Of a DNA stretch of 64,000 nt, positions 53,547 to 64,000 are shown in pieces (position 1 is the stretch's first letter; each line of letters begins with the position of its first letter). The stretch is from NCBI GenBank assembly GCA_002104985.1, contig MCGO01000071.1, positions 62,001 through 126,000 of the forward strand, in the 5' to 3' direction. The stretch comes from Rhizoclosmatium globosum. Lineage: Eukaryota; Chytridiomycota; Chytridiomycetes; Chytridiales; Chytriomycetaceae. The notes under the pieces were generated by a model. The model saw nothing but the letters and a program-made list of their open reading frames with translations. It was not told the origin of the DNA and ran no database searches. A program made the position numbers and the translations under genes.

Positions 53547-54870
53547 ATGACGTCAACAAGCAATCCCAACACAGTCCAATCACAGTTCCTTACACACTTA
53601 CGAGGATTCACTGTTGGTGCAATCGCAGCGTGTTGTGAGTTCAGCACCCACGCAGCCTTGATCCTTCCTCTTACCCATGTATCTCCCACAATCATCACCC
53701 TATCTAAGAACCTTACTAACAACCTCAACAAGGTGCCGTGACCCTCACAAATCCTATGGAGGTTAGTCCCTTATCCCGATCATTCGTTCCTACACCCGAA
53801 TCTGACCCGACTCCTTCCGTTCCTTAAAGGTTGTCAAGACCCGCCTCCAACTCCAAGGTGAACTTGAAGCTCGTTCCGCAACCCCACACGCAAAACAATA
53901 CAACGGTGCTTTCTCTGCATTCGTCAAAATCACTCGAAATGAAGGTCTCCGTGGAATCCAAAAGGGTCTCGCTCCTGCGTACTTGTATCAAATCTTGATG
54001 AATGGAACGAGACTGGGATTCTATGATCCAGTGAGAGATTTAGTTATGAGTACTGTGGATGCTGTCGCTGGGAAGGGTGTTGGAACCACTGGTGTTGGAA
54101 AGGGTATTAGTATGGTTGTTAGCGGTGCTGGTTGCGGAATTCTTGGCGCTGCTATCGCTTCTCCATTGTTCTTGGTCAAGACAAGGTCAGATTTGTTAAA
54201 TAGTCGCTCTATGGTATACTAAACACTGTGTTCCCAGAATGCAGAGCTACTCTCCACAACTTGCTGTTGGTTCCCAACATTCCTATGTGTTGGGAGGACT
54301 CAGAAAGTCGTTGATGCACATTTATAAAACGGAAGGAATTGCTGGATTGTGGAGAGGAGCCGATGCTTCCATGTTGAGAACTGGTACGTGCAGTCGGAAT
54401 CACTCTTGTAGTCCGACGCTAACAACAACCATTAAGGTGTTGGATCTGCGGTCCAGCTGTCCACATACGACGCTAGCAAGCAAATTTTAGCGAAAAGCGG
54501 TTGGTTCCCGAAAGAAGGAGGTATTGGTCTTCACTTTGCAGCCAGTGCTTTCACCAGTTTGTTTGTCTGTATCGCCATGAATCCCTTCGATGTAGTTAGT
54601 ACAAGAATGTACAACCAACATCGTGGGGCTGACGGAAAGGGTGCCCTTTATTCGAGTGTGGGTGACTGTATCACGAAAACCTTACGGACGGAAGGTGTTT
54701 CTGCTTTATACAAGGGATTCACCGCCCACTACTTTAGAATTGGGCCTCATACTATCTTGACTTTTGTTTTCCTGTAAGTTTCGTTCCTATTGTTGGTCCT
54801 AGGTTTTTGAAATGTCATTTCTTCTCTCAGTGAACAAGTGAAGAAGGCTGCCTCGATACTTTTGGACTGA
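53547..54870 (+). CDS. OAC1: mitochondrial carrier, oxaloacetate/sulfate type (Oac1, SLC25A34/35)
   Basis: Inner mitochondrial membrane carrier exchanging oxaloacetate, sulfate or related anions. About six exons; the end is TGA at 54868-54870. The three carrier repeats each show the P-x-D/E-x-x-K/R motif: NPMEVVKTRLQLQGELEA in repeat 1 (with Glu), SPLFLVKTRMQSY in repeat 2, NPFDVVSTRMYNQ in repeat 3. The segment after repeat 1 (GLRGIQKGLAPAYLYQILMN, then GTRLGFYDPVRD) closely follows yeast Oac1. Residue number is about 325, normal for the family. Introns are short, with one donor GTACGTGC. The gene starts 160 bp from the divergent MAP kinase 2 gene. Confidence 0.9.
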
Positions 54871-55309
54871 TTTCATACATGTATATGTAAAACATTTTTA
54901 CGTTTGGGTATACCTCAGAATAAATGTATCTTTGCTGAAGAAAGTTTTTACTTTTTACATTTTAAGTAATCTCCGACGTATATAAAAGTCCTCCTTAGTC
55001 AATATTCTTTAGTGAATTGACTTTAAAGATGCGATCTCTTAAATTTAAAATCAAGGTTGTACACACAAACGCTGGTCCACACGAGCACATAACTTGCAAT
55101 GTCTTGGATATATTCATCAACCAATCCTTCGCATTTCGATAGATCTCGAAAGACGCATTTGGAAAGTGTTATTTCTCCGGCCAGCCTCGACGGTGAGGAC
55201 TTTTGTGGCTGTGCGGTTACCAGCCTCATTATAAAAAAAATCTCAGCCTCCATGTCACAACTAGGCATCGTGCAAAGTGGGAAAAACATTCCAAAAAACA
55301 TTCTTTCAA
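54871..55309. other. intergenic
   Basis: AT-rich terminator-like stretch after the carrier gene, then a TATATAAAAG box near 54978. That box is over 300 bp upstream of the kexin ATG, so it may start another short transcript. No coding or structured RNA is supported. Confidence 0.45.
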
Positions 55310-57399
55310 ATGCGCTTCAGCTCTATCATTGCATCTCTCAGTCTCGCACTCCTCACTCTTGCAGGAGAAGTCCCACCAAATGACTACGAGCGCTTCACAT
55401 ACCTCGTCATTCGAGTTGATCCAACTTCAAGCCTTGATCCAGCTATTGTTGCTCATGGCCTTGGGTTCCTATACGTCGGACCAGTCGGAGAACTTGGTAC
55501 TTTAGGCTACCATCAAGTTGCACAAACAAAGGAAGCAATTCGTCGTATCGCTACTTTGCACCGTCGTGACGGAAGCCAGACTGATGCTCAAGTTGTTGAG
55601 AGTCATTTATCTGGTCACCCAGCTGTTCAGTGGGTTGAGGCTCAAGTTCCTCAAAAGATCTACCTTAAACAGGCAACACCTGATGTTGAGACTGTTGGCA
55701 TTCAAAAACTGCGTAAGCAATATGACATCAAGGATCCTGAGTTTGGCTACCAATGGCACATCTTGAATGAGACTCCAGGCCAAATCGGACATGATCACAA
55801 CATCAGCGCCGCTTGGGCTCAAGGTATTGTGATTGATTTAACTTTATATCTTTATAACATCATTTAATTTCTTGTTATAAGGTGTCTTCGGTAAAGGATC
55901 CGTCGTTGCAGTTGTTGACGACGGCTTGTTCTACAAGAACAACGACTTGACCGATAACTACGTGAGTATTTTCAAACCAAGCATCTATAACTTAATTAAT
56001 TTATCTCATATTGTAGATTGCTGAAGGTTCATTCGACTTTGTGCGTAACACCGCCGACCCAGCCCCTTTCAGTGAATCTGGCGGTCACGGAACTGCCTGT
56101 GCTGGAGAAATCGCTGGAGTCAAGAACTCTGTCTGTGGTGTTGGTGTTGCATACCAAGCCAAAATCACCGGTATCCGTCTTTTGGGGGATGCCAAGTCAA
56201 ACAGTGTCATCACACCAGCAAACCAAGCTGCTAGAATCAACTACAAGTTCCAGCTCAACCAAATTTACTCCAACTCTTGGGGACCTAACGATGACGGTAA
56301 ATCGATGGACGGTCCATCTGAGTTGATGAACGCTGCTTTGTTGAACGGAGTCACTAACGGCCGTGGTGGTCTTGGAAGTATCTACACTTTCGCCAGTGGT
56401 AACGGAGGACGTAACGGCGATAACTGTGCCTTCGATGGATACTCCAATTCCATCTTCACCATCGCAGTTGGTGCTTTGGATCGCCGTGACGCCCAGCCAA
56501 CTTACGATGAAAACTGTACCGGTAAAATGATCACCATGTACAGTGGTGGTGACGATTCTGCCGAGGGTCTTGGAATTGCAACAACAGATTGGACTTCTAC
56601 TGGTTCTGGTGATCAATGCCAGAGAAAGTTCGATGGTACTTCTGCTGCTACTCCTCTTGCTTCCGGAATCTTTGCGCTTGTCAACAGTATCCGTCCAGAT
56701 CTTACTTACCGTGACTACCAGCATCTCAGTATCAACAGCGCCATTGTTGTGAACGCGACTCACCCATCTTGGTTCAAGACTGCTGCTGGTCGTATGTACA
56801 GTCCTGCATTTGGTTACGGAAAGCTTGATGCTGGACGCACTCTCGACATGGCTCGTACTTGGAAGTCTGTTGGAGGTGCCGGCAATGTTACTGTCATCGA
56901 TTCTGGTTTCAAGGCCCCAGCCAACACTGCTATTCCACAAGGAGGTGATGTTCGTCTTTCCGTCAAGGTTACTCAAGATATCAAGAACCAAGCAAGTTTC
57001 TTGAAACTTGAACATGTTACTGTTACTGTCACTATTGACCACCAACGCCGTGGAGATGTTTTCATCAACTTGATCAGTCCAAGCGGTGTTGTCAGTCCAA
57101 TTTTGGTTGGGCGTGCTCAAGATGATGACAAGACTGGATTCCAAGCTTGGCAATTGTTGAGCGTTGCTCATTGGGATGAGGAAGTTGTTGGAGAATGGAC
57201 TGTTGTTGTTTCTGATAAGAGTCACCCAGAAGCGACTGGAACGTTTAAGGGAGCTTCGATCAAATTCTATGGAAGCGCGAAGCCTGGAGCTGTCCCCGTT
57301 GCACCTGTTGCCGTTGCTACCACCACCAAGAGCGGAGCTGTTGGAGGTTTTGTTGCTGCTGGAGTTGCATTGTTGGCTGGATTCATGATTGTGTTGTAG
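55310..57399 (+). CDS. kexin-like subtilisin protease with P domain
   Basis: Secretory-pathway proprotein convertase of the Kex2/furin type, cleaving after paired basic residues. Exons 55310-55824, about 55884-55961 and 56017-57399. Start 55310 gives the signal peptide MRFSSIIASLSLALLTLAGE (an upstream in-frame ATG at 55277 adds 11 residues). Pro-region: DPAIVAHGLGFLYVGPVGEL. Catalytic Asp in VAVVDDGLFYKNND, His in SESGGHGTACAGE, oxyanion Asn in SIYTFASGNGGRNGDN, Ser in KFDGTSAATPLASG. The P domain follows (VTVTVTIDHQRRGDVFINLI). The C-terminus is a short Ala/Thr stalk and one hydrophobic helix, so it is membrane or GPI anchored. No kexin-style acidic cytosolic tail is seen. Confidence 0.93.
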
Positions 57400-57537
57400 G
57401 TTGAGATTATTGATTGATTAAATAAATTCTTTGTGCAATGGGGTTGGCACTAATTGACGCTCTGTTTTTTGATGATAGCAGCGGAAAGAAAAGTATTAAT
57501 AGAGGCGTTTATTCGGACAAGTGAGAAATTGAATCGG

Positions 57538-57828
57538 TTAAAATACCAACAAGCCGATAAAAGTTAATCCAAAACCAATGGCAGAACTAAGTGCTCCACT
57601 TTTAGTCGGCGTGGACTTGTATCCTTGATTCCCTAGTTCACCAACTGAACCGACGTACTTGAAACCAAGACCATAAGCTACATCAATAGGACGCAAGGCC
57701 AAAGCGGGATCGACTTGAATGACAAGGGACGTGTAATGATCATGATCGTTGTGGGGTACTTCTCCGAGAATATCCGCAGCGTTGCAAAGGAGGGCAAATA
57801 CAAGAGGCACAATTAGAGATAAGTGCAT
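57538..57828 (-). CDS. stand-alone kexin pro-region with membrane tail
   Basis: 96 residues, single exon. A signal peptide (MHLSLIVPLVFALLCNAADI) is followed by a copy of the kexin pro-region start: LGEVPHNDHDHYTSLVIQVD and IDVAYGLGFKYVGSVGELGN align without gaps to the neighbour's LAGEVPPNDYERFTYLVIRV and PAIVAHGLGFLYVGPVGELG. The sequence then jumps straight to a tail (TKSGALSSAIGFGLTFIGLL) resembling the kexin C-terminus (TKSGAVGGFVAAGVALLAGF). The protease and P domains are entirely absent. The gene is convergent with the kexin gene, 138 bp apart. Free pro-peptides of subtilases often inhibit or chaperone the enzyme; here that is inference. It could instead be a deletion relic, but the frame is intact and both ends are functional-looking. 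Confidence 0.8.
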   Translation of the reverse strand: MHLSLIVPLVFALLCNAADILGEVPHNDHDHYTSLVIQVDPALALRPIDVAYGLGFKYVGSVGELGNQGYKSTPTKSGALSSAIGFGLTFIGLLVF

Positions 57829-58079
57829 TTCAATTTGGAAGAGGATGCAATTTGGGAAGTTAGATGTCTCAACGAGGCTGAATTTTGGGGCGGGTTTTAT
57901 TGCTCCGAATTTTCAACCTCCGATCACCACTTGATTTCCTCATCAACCAAATAGACTCATGAAAATATTATCTTATGGAGCCCATTGCATCAGCATCAGC
58001 ATTCGGTATCTGTGTTAATGAAATTACTAAAGAAAATTGGAACTTACAAACTTAAAGATCATTACATTTCGATGAGCAC
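57829..58079. other. intergenic
   Basis: Promoter side of the small pro-region gene and upstream region of the tRNA. Nothing else recognised. Confidence 0.45.
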
Positions 58080-58161
58080 GACAACGTGGCCGAGCGGTTA
58101 AGGCGACAGACTAGAAATCTGTTACTCTCTGAGTGCGCAGGTTCAAGTCCTGCCGTTGTCG
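58080..58161 (+). tRNA. tRNA-Ser (anticodon AGA)
   Basis: 82 nt class II tRNA. Acceptor strands GACAACG and CGTTGTC pair; D arm GGCCGAGCGGTTAAGGC (A box), anticodon arm CAGACTAGAAATCTG with loop CTAGAAA, an extra arm (TTACTCTCTGAGTGCG) as in serine tRNAs, and T arm CAGGTTCAAGTCCTG (B box). No intron. The CCA is not encoded. Confidence 0.96.
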
Positions 58162-58162
58162 C

Positions 58163-58167
58163 TTTTT
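58163..58167 (+). terminator. RNA polymerase III terminator of tRNA-Ser
   Basis: Run of five T right after the tRNA discriminator base. Confidence 0.8.
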
Positions 58168-58565
58168 CGTTTGGGACTCAGTCCCTAGGTAACTCTGTTT
58201 CAGATGGTGGGCCTTAAGTTTTCTAACGACATCGTCTTAATATTTACGTGCGCTGGTAAACGTCCATTATCGATTCTCATCACAAAATATGCAGTTATGC
58301 TGTGAGTTGCGGTGGAGCTGCCACTGATCCTACCTCAATTTTTGGTTAATGGAAAGGTTTCCATAGAGTTTGTAGCACAGTCATTCTGAAATCACTCTGC
58401 GTATTTCTCTTGCCCAGATTATGAAGTAGTTGGAAAAAGAGTCCTTATCTTGTTTTGGTTCGCGAGAGCTGCCACCTGGTACAACAGGAGACACATGAAT
58501 ATGATAGCTAAGAAAGAAGTTCTCCGAGACACAACCTTGCTGACTTCCGTTGATTTTTCGTTGAA
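58168..58565. other. intergenic
   Basis: About 400 bp between tRNA-Ser and the Zn2Cys6 gene. Frames here on the minus strand are only continuations of the antisense of the next gene; nothing supported. Confidence 0.45.
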
Positions 58566-60603
58566 ATGAATCTCGCCCATTACCCCGCTCAGCAACAATA
58601 CCCCCAAATCCAGCCAAAGGCAAGAGCATCCTGTCTCCGCTGCCGCAACCACAAAAAGAAATGTACACCTCGAGTCTCAGGAGCCTGCGAAAGATGCTAC
58701 AGCATCGGCGTAGACTCCGAATGCTCACATTCACACGAACTGATAACCCCAACAACCCCCTCCTTCCCACTCCCACCAGCCCCGCTCCTCCTCAACACAA
58801 CAACGCCAATAACCGCCCCAGACCAAAACAAAAGCCCGAATACTCCAACATTAGCCGACGCAGAACTAAATTGGTTTGATCGGCAGTCTGGCTCAACAAC
58901 CCCACCTCCGTCACAACCCGTCCTCACACAGATCATGAATGCATTCGAAACGCCGTTGATACAGGGCGATGAACTTGCGATGGAGGATCCGGACTTGATG
59001 CCCACGAGGGAAGACTGGGATTTGGTGTATCGGTACTGCACGAAGAATGGGACTTGTCGGCCGTTGATGGTTGCTATGGATGGGGAGTATCATGTGTCGC
59101 ATTATTTTGGGCAGAGTGCTGTGTTGCGGTGAGTTTGGGTTCGTTTGTAATGACTAATAGTAAAGGGTCTTGGCAAAAAACAGGTTAATATCGGCAGCAG
59201 TTTCGGCACTGAGAGTCACTCCACCTGTTCCTGAAAGGGTTGCTTTGTCGTATTTTAAACGCGCGAGGAAGGCTGTTATCAAGGCTTCCATACAGAAACC
59301 GCATTTGGAGACTGTACAAGCTTACAACTATTTATACATATTTTGTTTATGGAAGGGACAACCTGTTGTCGGGCAGCGGTTTTTGAAACAAGCATTGGAC
59401 ATGATTGTGGAGCTGAAACTCGATGTTGATCCAGACTATTCTCCTTGGTTGCAACATTTAGGGCTATCAGAAAGGCAGAAGGAGGATCGACGGCGATCGT
59501 TTTGGTGTAGCTACAGTTTTCTCAAGTGGGAGCAAGCGGTTTCATCAGACGCGATTCAAATGGATTTGAGGGCGGATCGGATAAAGCCGCCCAGTCAAGT
59601 CAATGACCCAAACCCAATATTTGCATCCAACGATTCCGCAGTCATAGCCAGTGAGCTCTTTTCTCTCATCTGGGAAATCAAGAAACACCACGCCCAGCCT
59701 CCTCGCACTCCACAATGTATTCTCACGTCTGAATCAGGCGCAAACTTAACCAATTTACTTTTATCCATTCACTCCAAACTCCCCACCGATCTTCTTCTCG
59801 TCTCTACAACCCCAGAAACCCTATCCCCAACAGACTACACAAAATTCCTAAACCAACTCTCCCACATCCCCTTCCAAGAAATCGAACGCACACTCAACCT
59901 AAACCTCAACGCCCTCGCCACAATCAGTCTCCTGCACCGCCCGAAACTCTTTCTCTCCGCCTTACCGAAATGCGTGCCCAAGAACATGACGCCAGAGTCC
60001 ACGTACCTCGTGAGCGCAGCAATTAATCAGAGCCTTGAATCTGCACATCGAATCGCGTGTATACTTTCGTTTGCGTTTGACGTGTCGGAGGGGGCAGCGA
60101 CGAGTCGGCTTCCGCCTGGGAAACACGTGTTCTATAAGCCGGGGGTGTATGCTGTGTATGCGGTGTTTGAGGCGATGATTGTGTATTGGTTCGTGCAGTG
60201 TCGGATGCAGGGTTCGTGGTGGGGTGTTGTGGATCGAGGGGGATGTGGACGGGATGTGTTGAGGGGGCGTGTTGCGGGGATGGTGCAGTTTGTGAAGAGG
60301 GTTGGGGAGCGGGAAGGGACGAGGAGTGGAGCTATGGTTCCGATTTGGAAATGTATGGAGGCGATGATGGGAGAGATGGATGCTTTGGAGGCTGGAGTTG
60401 GGGTGGCGATAGATGAAGAATTGGTTTTAGGGATGAAGGTTATTTCTTTAGTTGAGGGTGGGGATTCAGCGGAGATGGAGGCGGAAGAGGTAAGGGAACC
60501 GTGGGCGTTTCTGGGATTGCTTGGCTTGGAGGTTGCAGGAGGGGTAAGGTGGAGGGGAAGAGGGGAAGAGAGTTGGCGATTATTTTGGAAGTTATGGTCA
60601 TAA
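58566..60603 (+). CDS. Zn2Cys6 transcription factor
   Basis: Fungal-type regulator. Exons 58566-59128 and 59184-60603 encode about 660 residues. The binuclear cluster is near residues 23-53: CLRCRNHKKKC, then CERCYSIGVDSEC, with six cysteines in the Gal4 spacing. A Pro/Ser/Thr-rich linker follows. The middle region (RVALSYFKRARKAVIKASIQ, VQAYNYLYIFCLWKGQPVVG) matches the fungal-specific regulatory domain. The C-terminal part is helical and ends KLWS. Targets are unknown. In the last third codons shift to G/T-rich usage. The upstream neighbour is tRNA-Ser and the downstream gene begins 57 bp after the stop. Confidence 0.9.
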
Positions 60604-60660
60604 TTAAATCTGTGTAATCTTATTTGTTGTGAACTTGTGGAAAAGAAACTCTCGTTTGAA

Positions 60661-63256
60661 ATGTCAAAGTCGTTGGCAGCAATCTTGGATGCAGATGGGA
60701 ATGCGATGGAGGACGAGTCGACGGTCACGTTTGCCGAGCAGATGCGCCTTGAAGACGAGGCAGCTTTACGAGGAGGAAGTGGAGCAGTTGGCAGTGGGTT
60801 CTGCATCGAGTGTGAAGGTTGGTTGCAGTGATTACATACATACTTCAAGGGTTAACCAACTCATACACAGACCAGCCGGCCGTTGTCCACTGCAACGAAT
60901 GCGGCGACAACTACTGCGAAGTCTGCCACGCGTCGCAGCATCGAAAGGGCTCGCGAAGACTGCACACGCACCACAAACTAAGTAGGCCTAGCACTGGTCC
61001 TAGCACTGGTCCCGTGTCGCAGGTGCCTTGCCTTGATTCGCAGTTAAAGTACCGCCTGACTAACCAAGGGAACCCTAGACAAGTTCAAGCTCAAGCTCAA
61101 CCGAAGTGGCCGCGGCGACAAGTGCTTCGGCGGCGTCATCACTTTTGAAGTCAATCAACACCGCAAAACACGCAATTGTTGACAGCGACGATGACTCAGA
61201 CAACGATGAAGACGATGAAGACGAGGAAATGATCGATGCGAGGGACTCGGCCCTCAACTTGTCTTTGACGGGAACTGATGCTGCAAAGGCGATGAATGCT
61301 GGCGATGGGAAGGTGCCTGCCTCTCTTTCTTATTGTGACATTATACTGTTCTTACAATCATATGGTCAGGTTGGAGACTGGTACATTGAACGTGCAAAGT
61401 TCATTCCTGTCAGACTCACCCTCAAGGAACGTAAATACCTACGTCTTTTGGAAGCTGCTCTCAACGTCAGTGAATACACGGATAAAATCGATATCCTGAC
61501 GTACGCCAACAAAACTCGTCGGCAAGTTGCTCAGATTCAGGAACTCTGTTCCATTATCTCTGGACTTGTGCTTGCTGCTGATTATAAAGTTGGTCAGCAG
61601 TTATTCAAGGAGCGTAACTTTGAAGATAATCAGGAATTCTTTCGTGATATTTGTGAGTTTCATCCATGAGCTTCGCTTCACAAGGATGTTGAATTGTAAC
61701 ATTACAGTCGAATTGGGCCGTCGCCATAAAATCATGAACCCTGAAAAGATGAGAAACGTGTACGGCAAAATGATTTATATGCTCCAGGACTCTCAAATCC
61801 CTGAAGTACAAGACACTTTGTCTTTTTCACTCGTTGGACCCATCAAAACCGTTTACAAAGAGCTGGAAAAGGGAGGAGCGTTGGAACTGTTGAAAGATGA
61901 TCTTATCGTGGCGGCCACCAAGGAAATTCTGAGCGGTAAAGAAGGTGGAGGCAGTAGGAATCAAATCCAAAAAGAAATCAAGGCGAAAGAGAGAGCTATT
62001 GAGATTTTGGGAAGGCGGTACTCGAATGCAAAGGTTTGCTCGATTCCAGGTGGACTGTGTTTTATCTGACTGTGGTTTCTAGATGACAGCAGATGACATC
62101 AAACAATGTCTATACAGTATCGGTGATAACCACGCTTTCTTGAGAACAAATCGGTATGTCCCTCTTTTCTTAGTCATCATATATGCCGTACCAACATCAG
62201 TTTAGTGACCCTTGCGACAAAATGATCGAATACCTCAAAAAGTACTTCCACCCAGACCGTTCCGAAGGCGAATACTCGCTCGCTATCCAAGCCGGTCGCG
62301 GTGGCGCTCGTCTCAGTCATGATCACAAGAAGCAGTACAACTACGTCTTGCAGTCCCTTACGCTTTGGAGAGAAATTATGCATGATATGTTTATGCTTTG
62401 GGGGTTGGCCGAGAGTGACTTGCTAGATGAGACAAACTCGTATCGGTTGAGAGATACTGGACAAGGTTTGAACCGTATGCAAGGTATGAGCCCCGTTTTT
62501 AAGTTGAATCTATGATTGATTTCGTGGGAAACAGCGGCTCCAAAGACTTCTCGACTTATGCATACAATCCTGCATCGCGCACAACAAAGAGTTGGATATT
62601 GGGTTGGATCCTCGGTGATTCATATGGGAGACACGGTAGGAAGCCAATTCGGGTTTTTTTGAGCAGACTCATGTTTAACCTCTTACTGAATCATCAGAAC
62701 GTTCCGAACGCACTCATGTTCATTGACAAGTACACCCAAATCTACCGTATCCTCCTCCCCATCGTCCGCTGTCTAGAATCAATCCAGGACCTCTCTGACA
62801 ATAACGAAGGTCTCTCGAGATACTTTGACGACACGTTCGACGGGCCGGATAACCTCCGCCTCTTGATTCTCAGCGACTTTTTCAGGCACGCGTTTGATGG
62901 AAGTGGAGCAGACAACTTTTTCAGTGCGGGAAGTTGTATTGATGGGCGGTTGACGAGTGCTTGGAATTGGTGTAGTATGATTGAGAAGAAGCCTTACTTC
63001 CATGTGTTTTTGGTTAGTGGGTTTGTTGGGTTTGATGGAGAGGTTTCGTCTTGATGAAGAGTATAGTTCGTATTGTATGAAAAGGTCAGGGGTGTTTTTA
63101 TTGCATAAAATCTGGCAATTATCCTTTCATTTCTACTTCTATTTATGTATCCTTTTTAAGGGTTTGCGCCCCGATCCTTCCTATGAAGTGGTTGTTTCAC
63201 GTTACTTGAAATCGGTTTTCGAATTGTTTGCGAATACTCCCAAAAAACAATGCTAA
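60661..63256 (+). CDS. B-box zinc finger / DUF2009 (UPF0652) protein
   Basis: Conserved eukaryotic protein of unknown function, found in plants, fungi and Dictyostelium. ATG at 60661 (MSKSLAAILDADGNAMEDES). The first two exons build a B-box-like zinc finger: FCIECEG, then AVVHCNECGDNYCEVCHASQ with HRKGSRRLHTHH. After an intron joined best at 61022/61079 comes an acidic stretch, then DUF2009: LSYCDIILFLQSYGQVGDWY, YLRLLEAALNVSEYTDKIDI, VGQQLFKERNFEDNQEFFRD, and later NALMFIDKYTQIYRILLPIV. The 3' end is unclear. Near 63045 the sense seems to move to another frame; a 116-nt intron from GTTTCG (63043) to TTTAAG gives an open end at 63256, whereas reading through would need a frameshift. Confidence 0.85.
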
Positions 63257-64000
63257 AAACTGAATCAGCGCCAGTAGCGGATGAGCATCTTGACTCTGCC
63301 GAAGCCATTGACATGGATGACAACAGCTCCAAGCTTTCCTTTGTTTGGAGTCTTCTGAAGAAACTTGGATCTGTGAGTTGTTTGTACATACAGTGGGGCC
63401 ATGCTGTCAAATTGGCTGATCATTTGAAATCATATCTTAGGTCAAGGATCTCAGCGGTCTGCGTCTTTCGCTTCCTGCGAACTTGATGGAACCTCGATCT
63501 AATCTTGAGTTCTGGAACTACAATGATCGCCCAGATTACTTTGCTTCCATGGGCGACCCAGAGAACGACGTTGAAAGGATGCTTCATGTGTACGTCCCCT
63601 CCCAACTCTCCAGTTATACCTTTTTTAACTTCTTTAACTCTACTCTACAGCCTCCGTTGGTTCCTATGCAAAGACACAAAGTGGAAATCTCGAAACCCAG
63701 ACTTAAGGAAGCCATACAACCCAGTTCTCGGCGAAATCTTCCGATGCGAATGGGAAGTCGACAACACACCAGCTCCCACCTTCATATCCGAGTCCTCCTC
63801 CACTCCAACAAGTCCATCCCCGAAAATCCGCGTCGGCTGCTTAAGCGAACAAATCATCCACCACCCACCCATCTCCGCATTCTACTACGAATGTAAAGAA
63901 AAAGGCGTTGTTGCACGTGGAGTCGATCACGTTGCTGCAAAGTTCACCGGGACGCAGTTGAAGTTCGGGGCCGGGGAACATAACCCTGGGGTCTTTGTGA
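63250..64000 (+). CDS. oxysterol-binding protein homologue (Osh/Kes1 type), 3' end outside window
   Basis: Lipid-transfer protein moving sterols or PI4P between membranes. At least three exons: 63250-63369, about 63441-63590 and 63651 onward. Family features: LSGLRLSLPANLMEPRSNLE, VERMLHVLRWFLCKDTKWKS across the last splice, NPDLRKPYNPVLGEIFRCEW, and the signature EQIIHHPPISAFYYECKEKG. No PH domain is seen before the lipid-binding domain, so it is the short Osh4-7 type unless exons upstream were missed. If the ATG at 63250 is used, the frame overlaps the previous gene's stop by 7 bases. ATG 63313 would avoid this and still leave the conserved core. Confidence 0.88.

Noticed and set aside
56197..57225. 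342-codon frame antisense to the kexin gene
   Set aside because: Lies wholly over the P-domain and catalytic exon; composition is the mirror of the sense codons and no domain is visible.

Overview
This window looks like nuclear DNA of an early-diverging, chytrid-like fungus. The evidence is the gene mix: a Zn2Cys6 regulator, a cell-wall-integrity type MAP kinase pair, a GABA-B-like class C receptor, an Akr1-type palmitoyltransferase, kexin and CAP-domain secreted proteins. Genes are packed closely and broken by short GT-AG introns of about 45-70 nt with TACTAA/CTAAC-like branch points. The clade assignment is inference; no database was available. Coordinates of multi-exon genes are outer bounds, and exon ends are given in the evidence where I could work them out.

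Layout. 1-2489 (-): the 5' part of an unrecognised helical protein gene. 2595-5644 (+): class C GPCR. 5698-8578 (+): NVL/Rix7 AAA ATPase. 8713-12015 (+): large VWA protein. 12022-12665 (-): SRPBCC protein. 12913-15102 (-): NPL4, head to head with an SR splicing factor at 15198-16027 (+). 16545-18052: a decayed methyltransferase gene, then a 922-bp terminal-inverted-repeat element with target duplications. 18121-19253: frameshifted CAP-tectonin gene. 19413-21300 (-): MDP-1 phosphatase and a multi-pass membrane protein, with a duplicated relic of the latter's 3' end. 21645-25619 (-): tandem SulP transporters. 25769-27634 (+): RIO2. 27729-30178 (-): ankyrin-DHHC palmitoyltransferase. 30288-31213 (+): 7TM protein. 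31322-31487 (+): U1 snRNA. 31842-32594 (+): secreted Cys-rich protein. 32675-38352 (-): CorA/Alr1-type Mg transporter, a basic protein, and a PARP-2-like enzyme.

38659-49634 holds a Thr-rich secreted or GPI-type protein gene split by a complete-looking Ty1/copia element (39716-48613, reading on the minus strand). The two 541-bp LTRs appear identical, the target duplication is CCCAA, and removing the element plus one duplication leaves the host reading frame open, so the insertion is recent. The element is odd in several ways: an RRM domain where Gag usually has a zinc knuckle; a primer binding site resembling the anticodon half of tRNA-Lys(CUU); and about 56 nearly identical 60-bp repeats in place of the N-terminal part of reverse transcriptase.

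49836-53387 (-): two tandem TEY MAP kinases. 53547-54870 (+): oxaloacetate-type mitochondrial carrier. 55310-57399 (+): kexin-like protease, facing a 96-residue gene (57538-57828, -) that is a free-standing copy of its pro-region with a membrane tail. 58080-58161 (+): tRNA-Ser(AGA). 58566-60603 (+): Zn2Cys6 factor. 60661-63256 (+): B-box/DUF2009 (UPF0652) protein. 63250-64000 (+): oxysterol-binding protein, cut by the window end.

Most of the window is ordinary chromosomal gene content. The features most worth a second look are the copia element with its array, the stand-alone kexin pro-region, the TIR element and two GC-AG introns.
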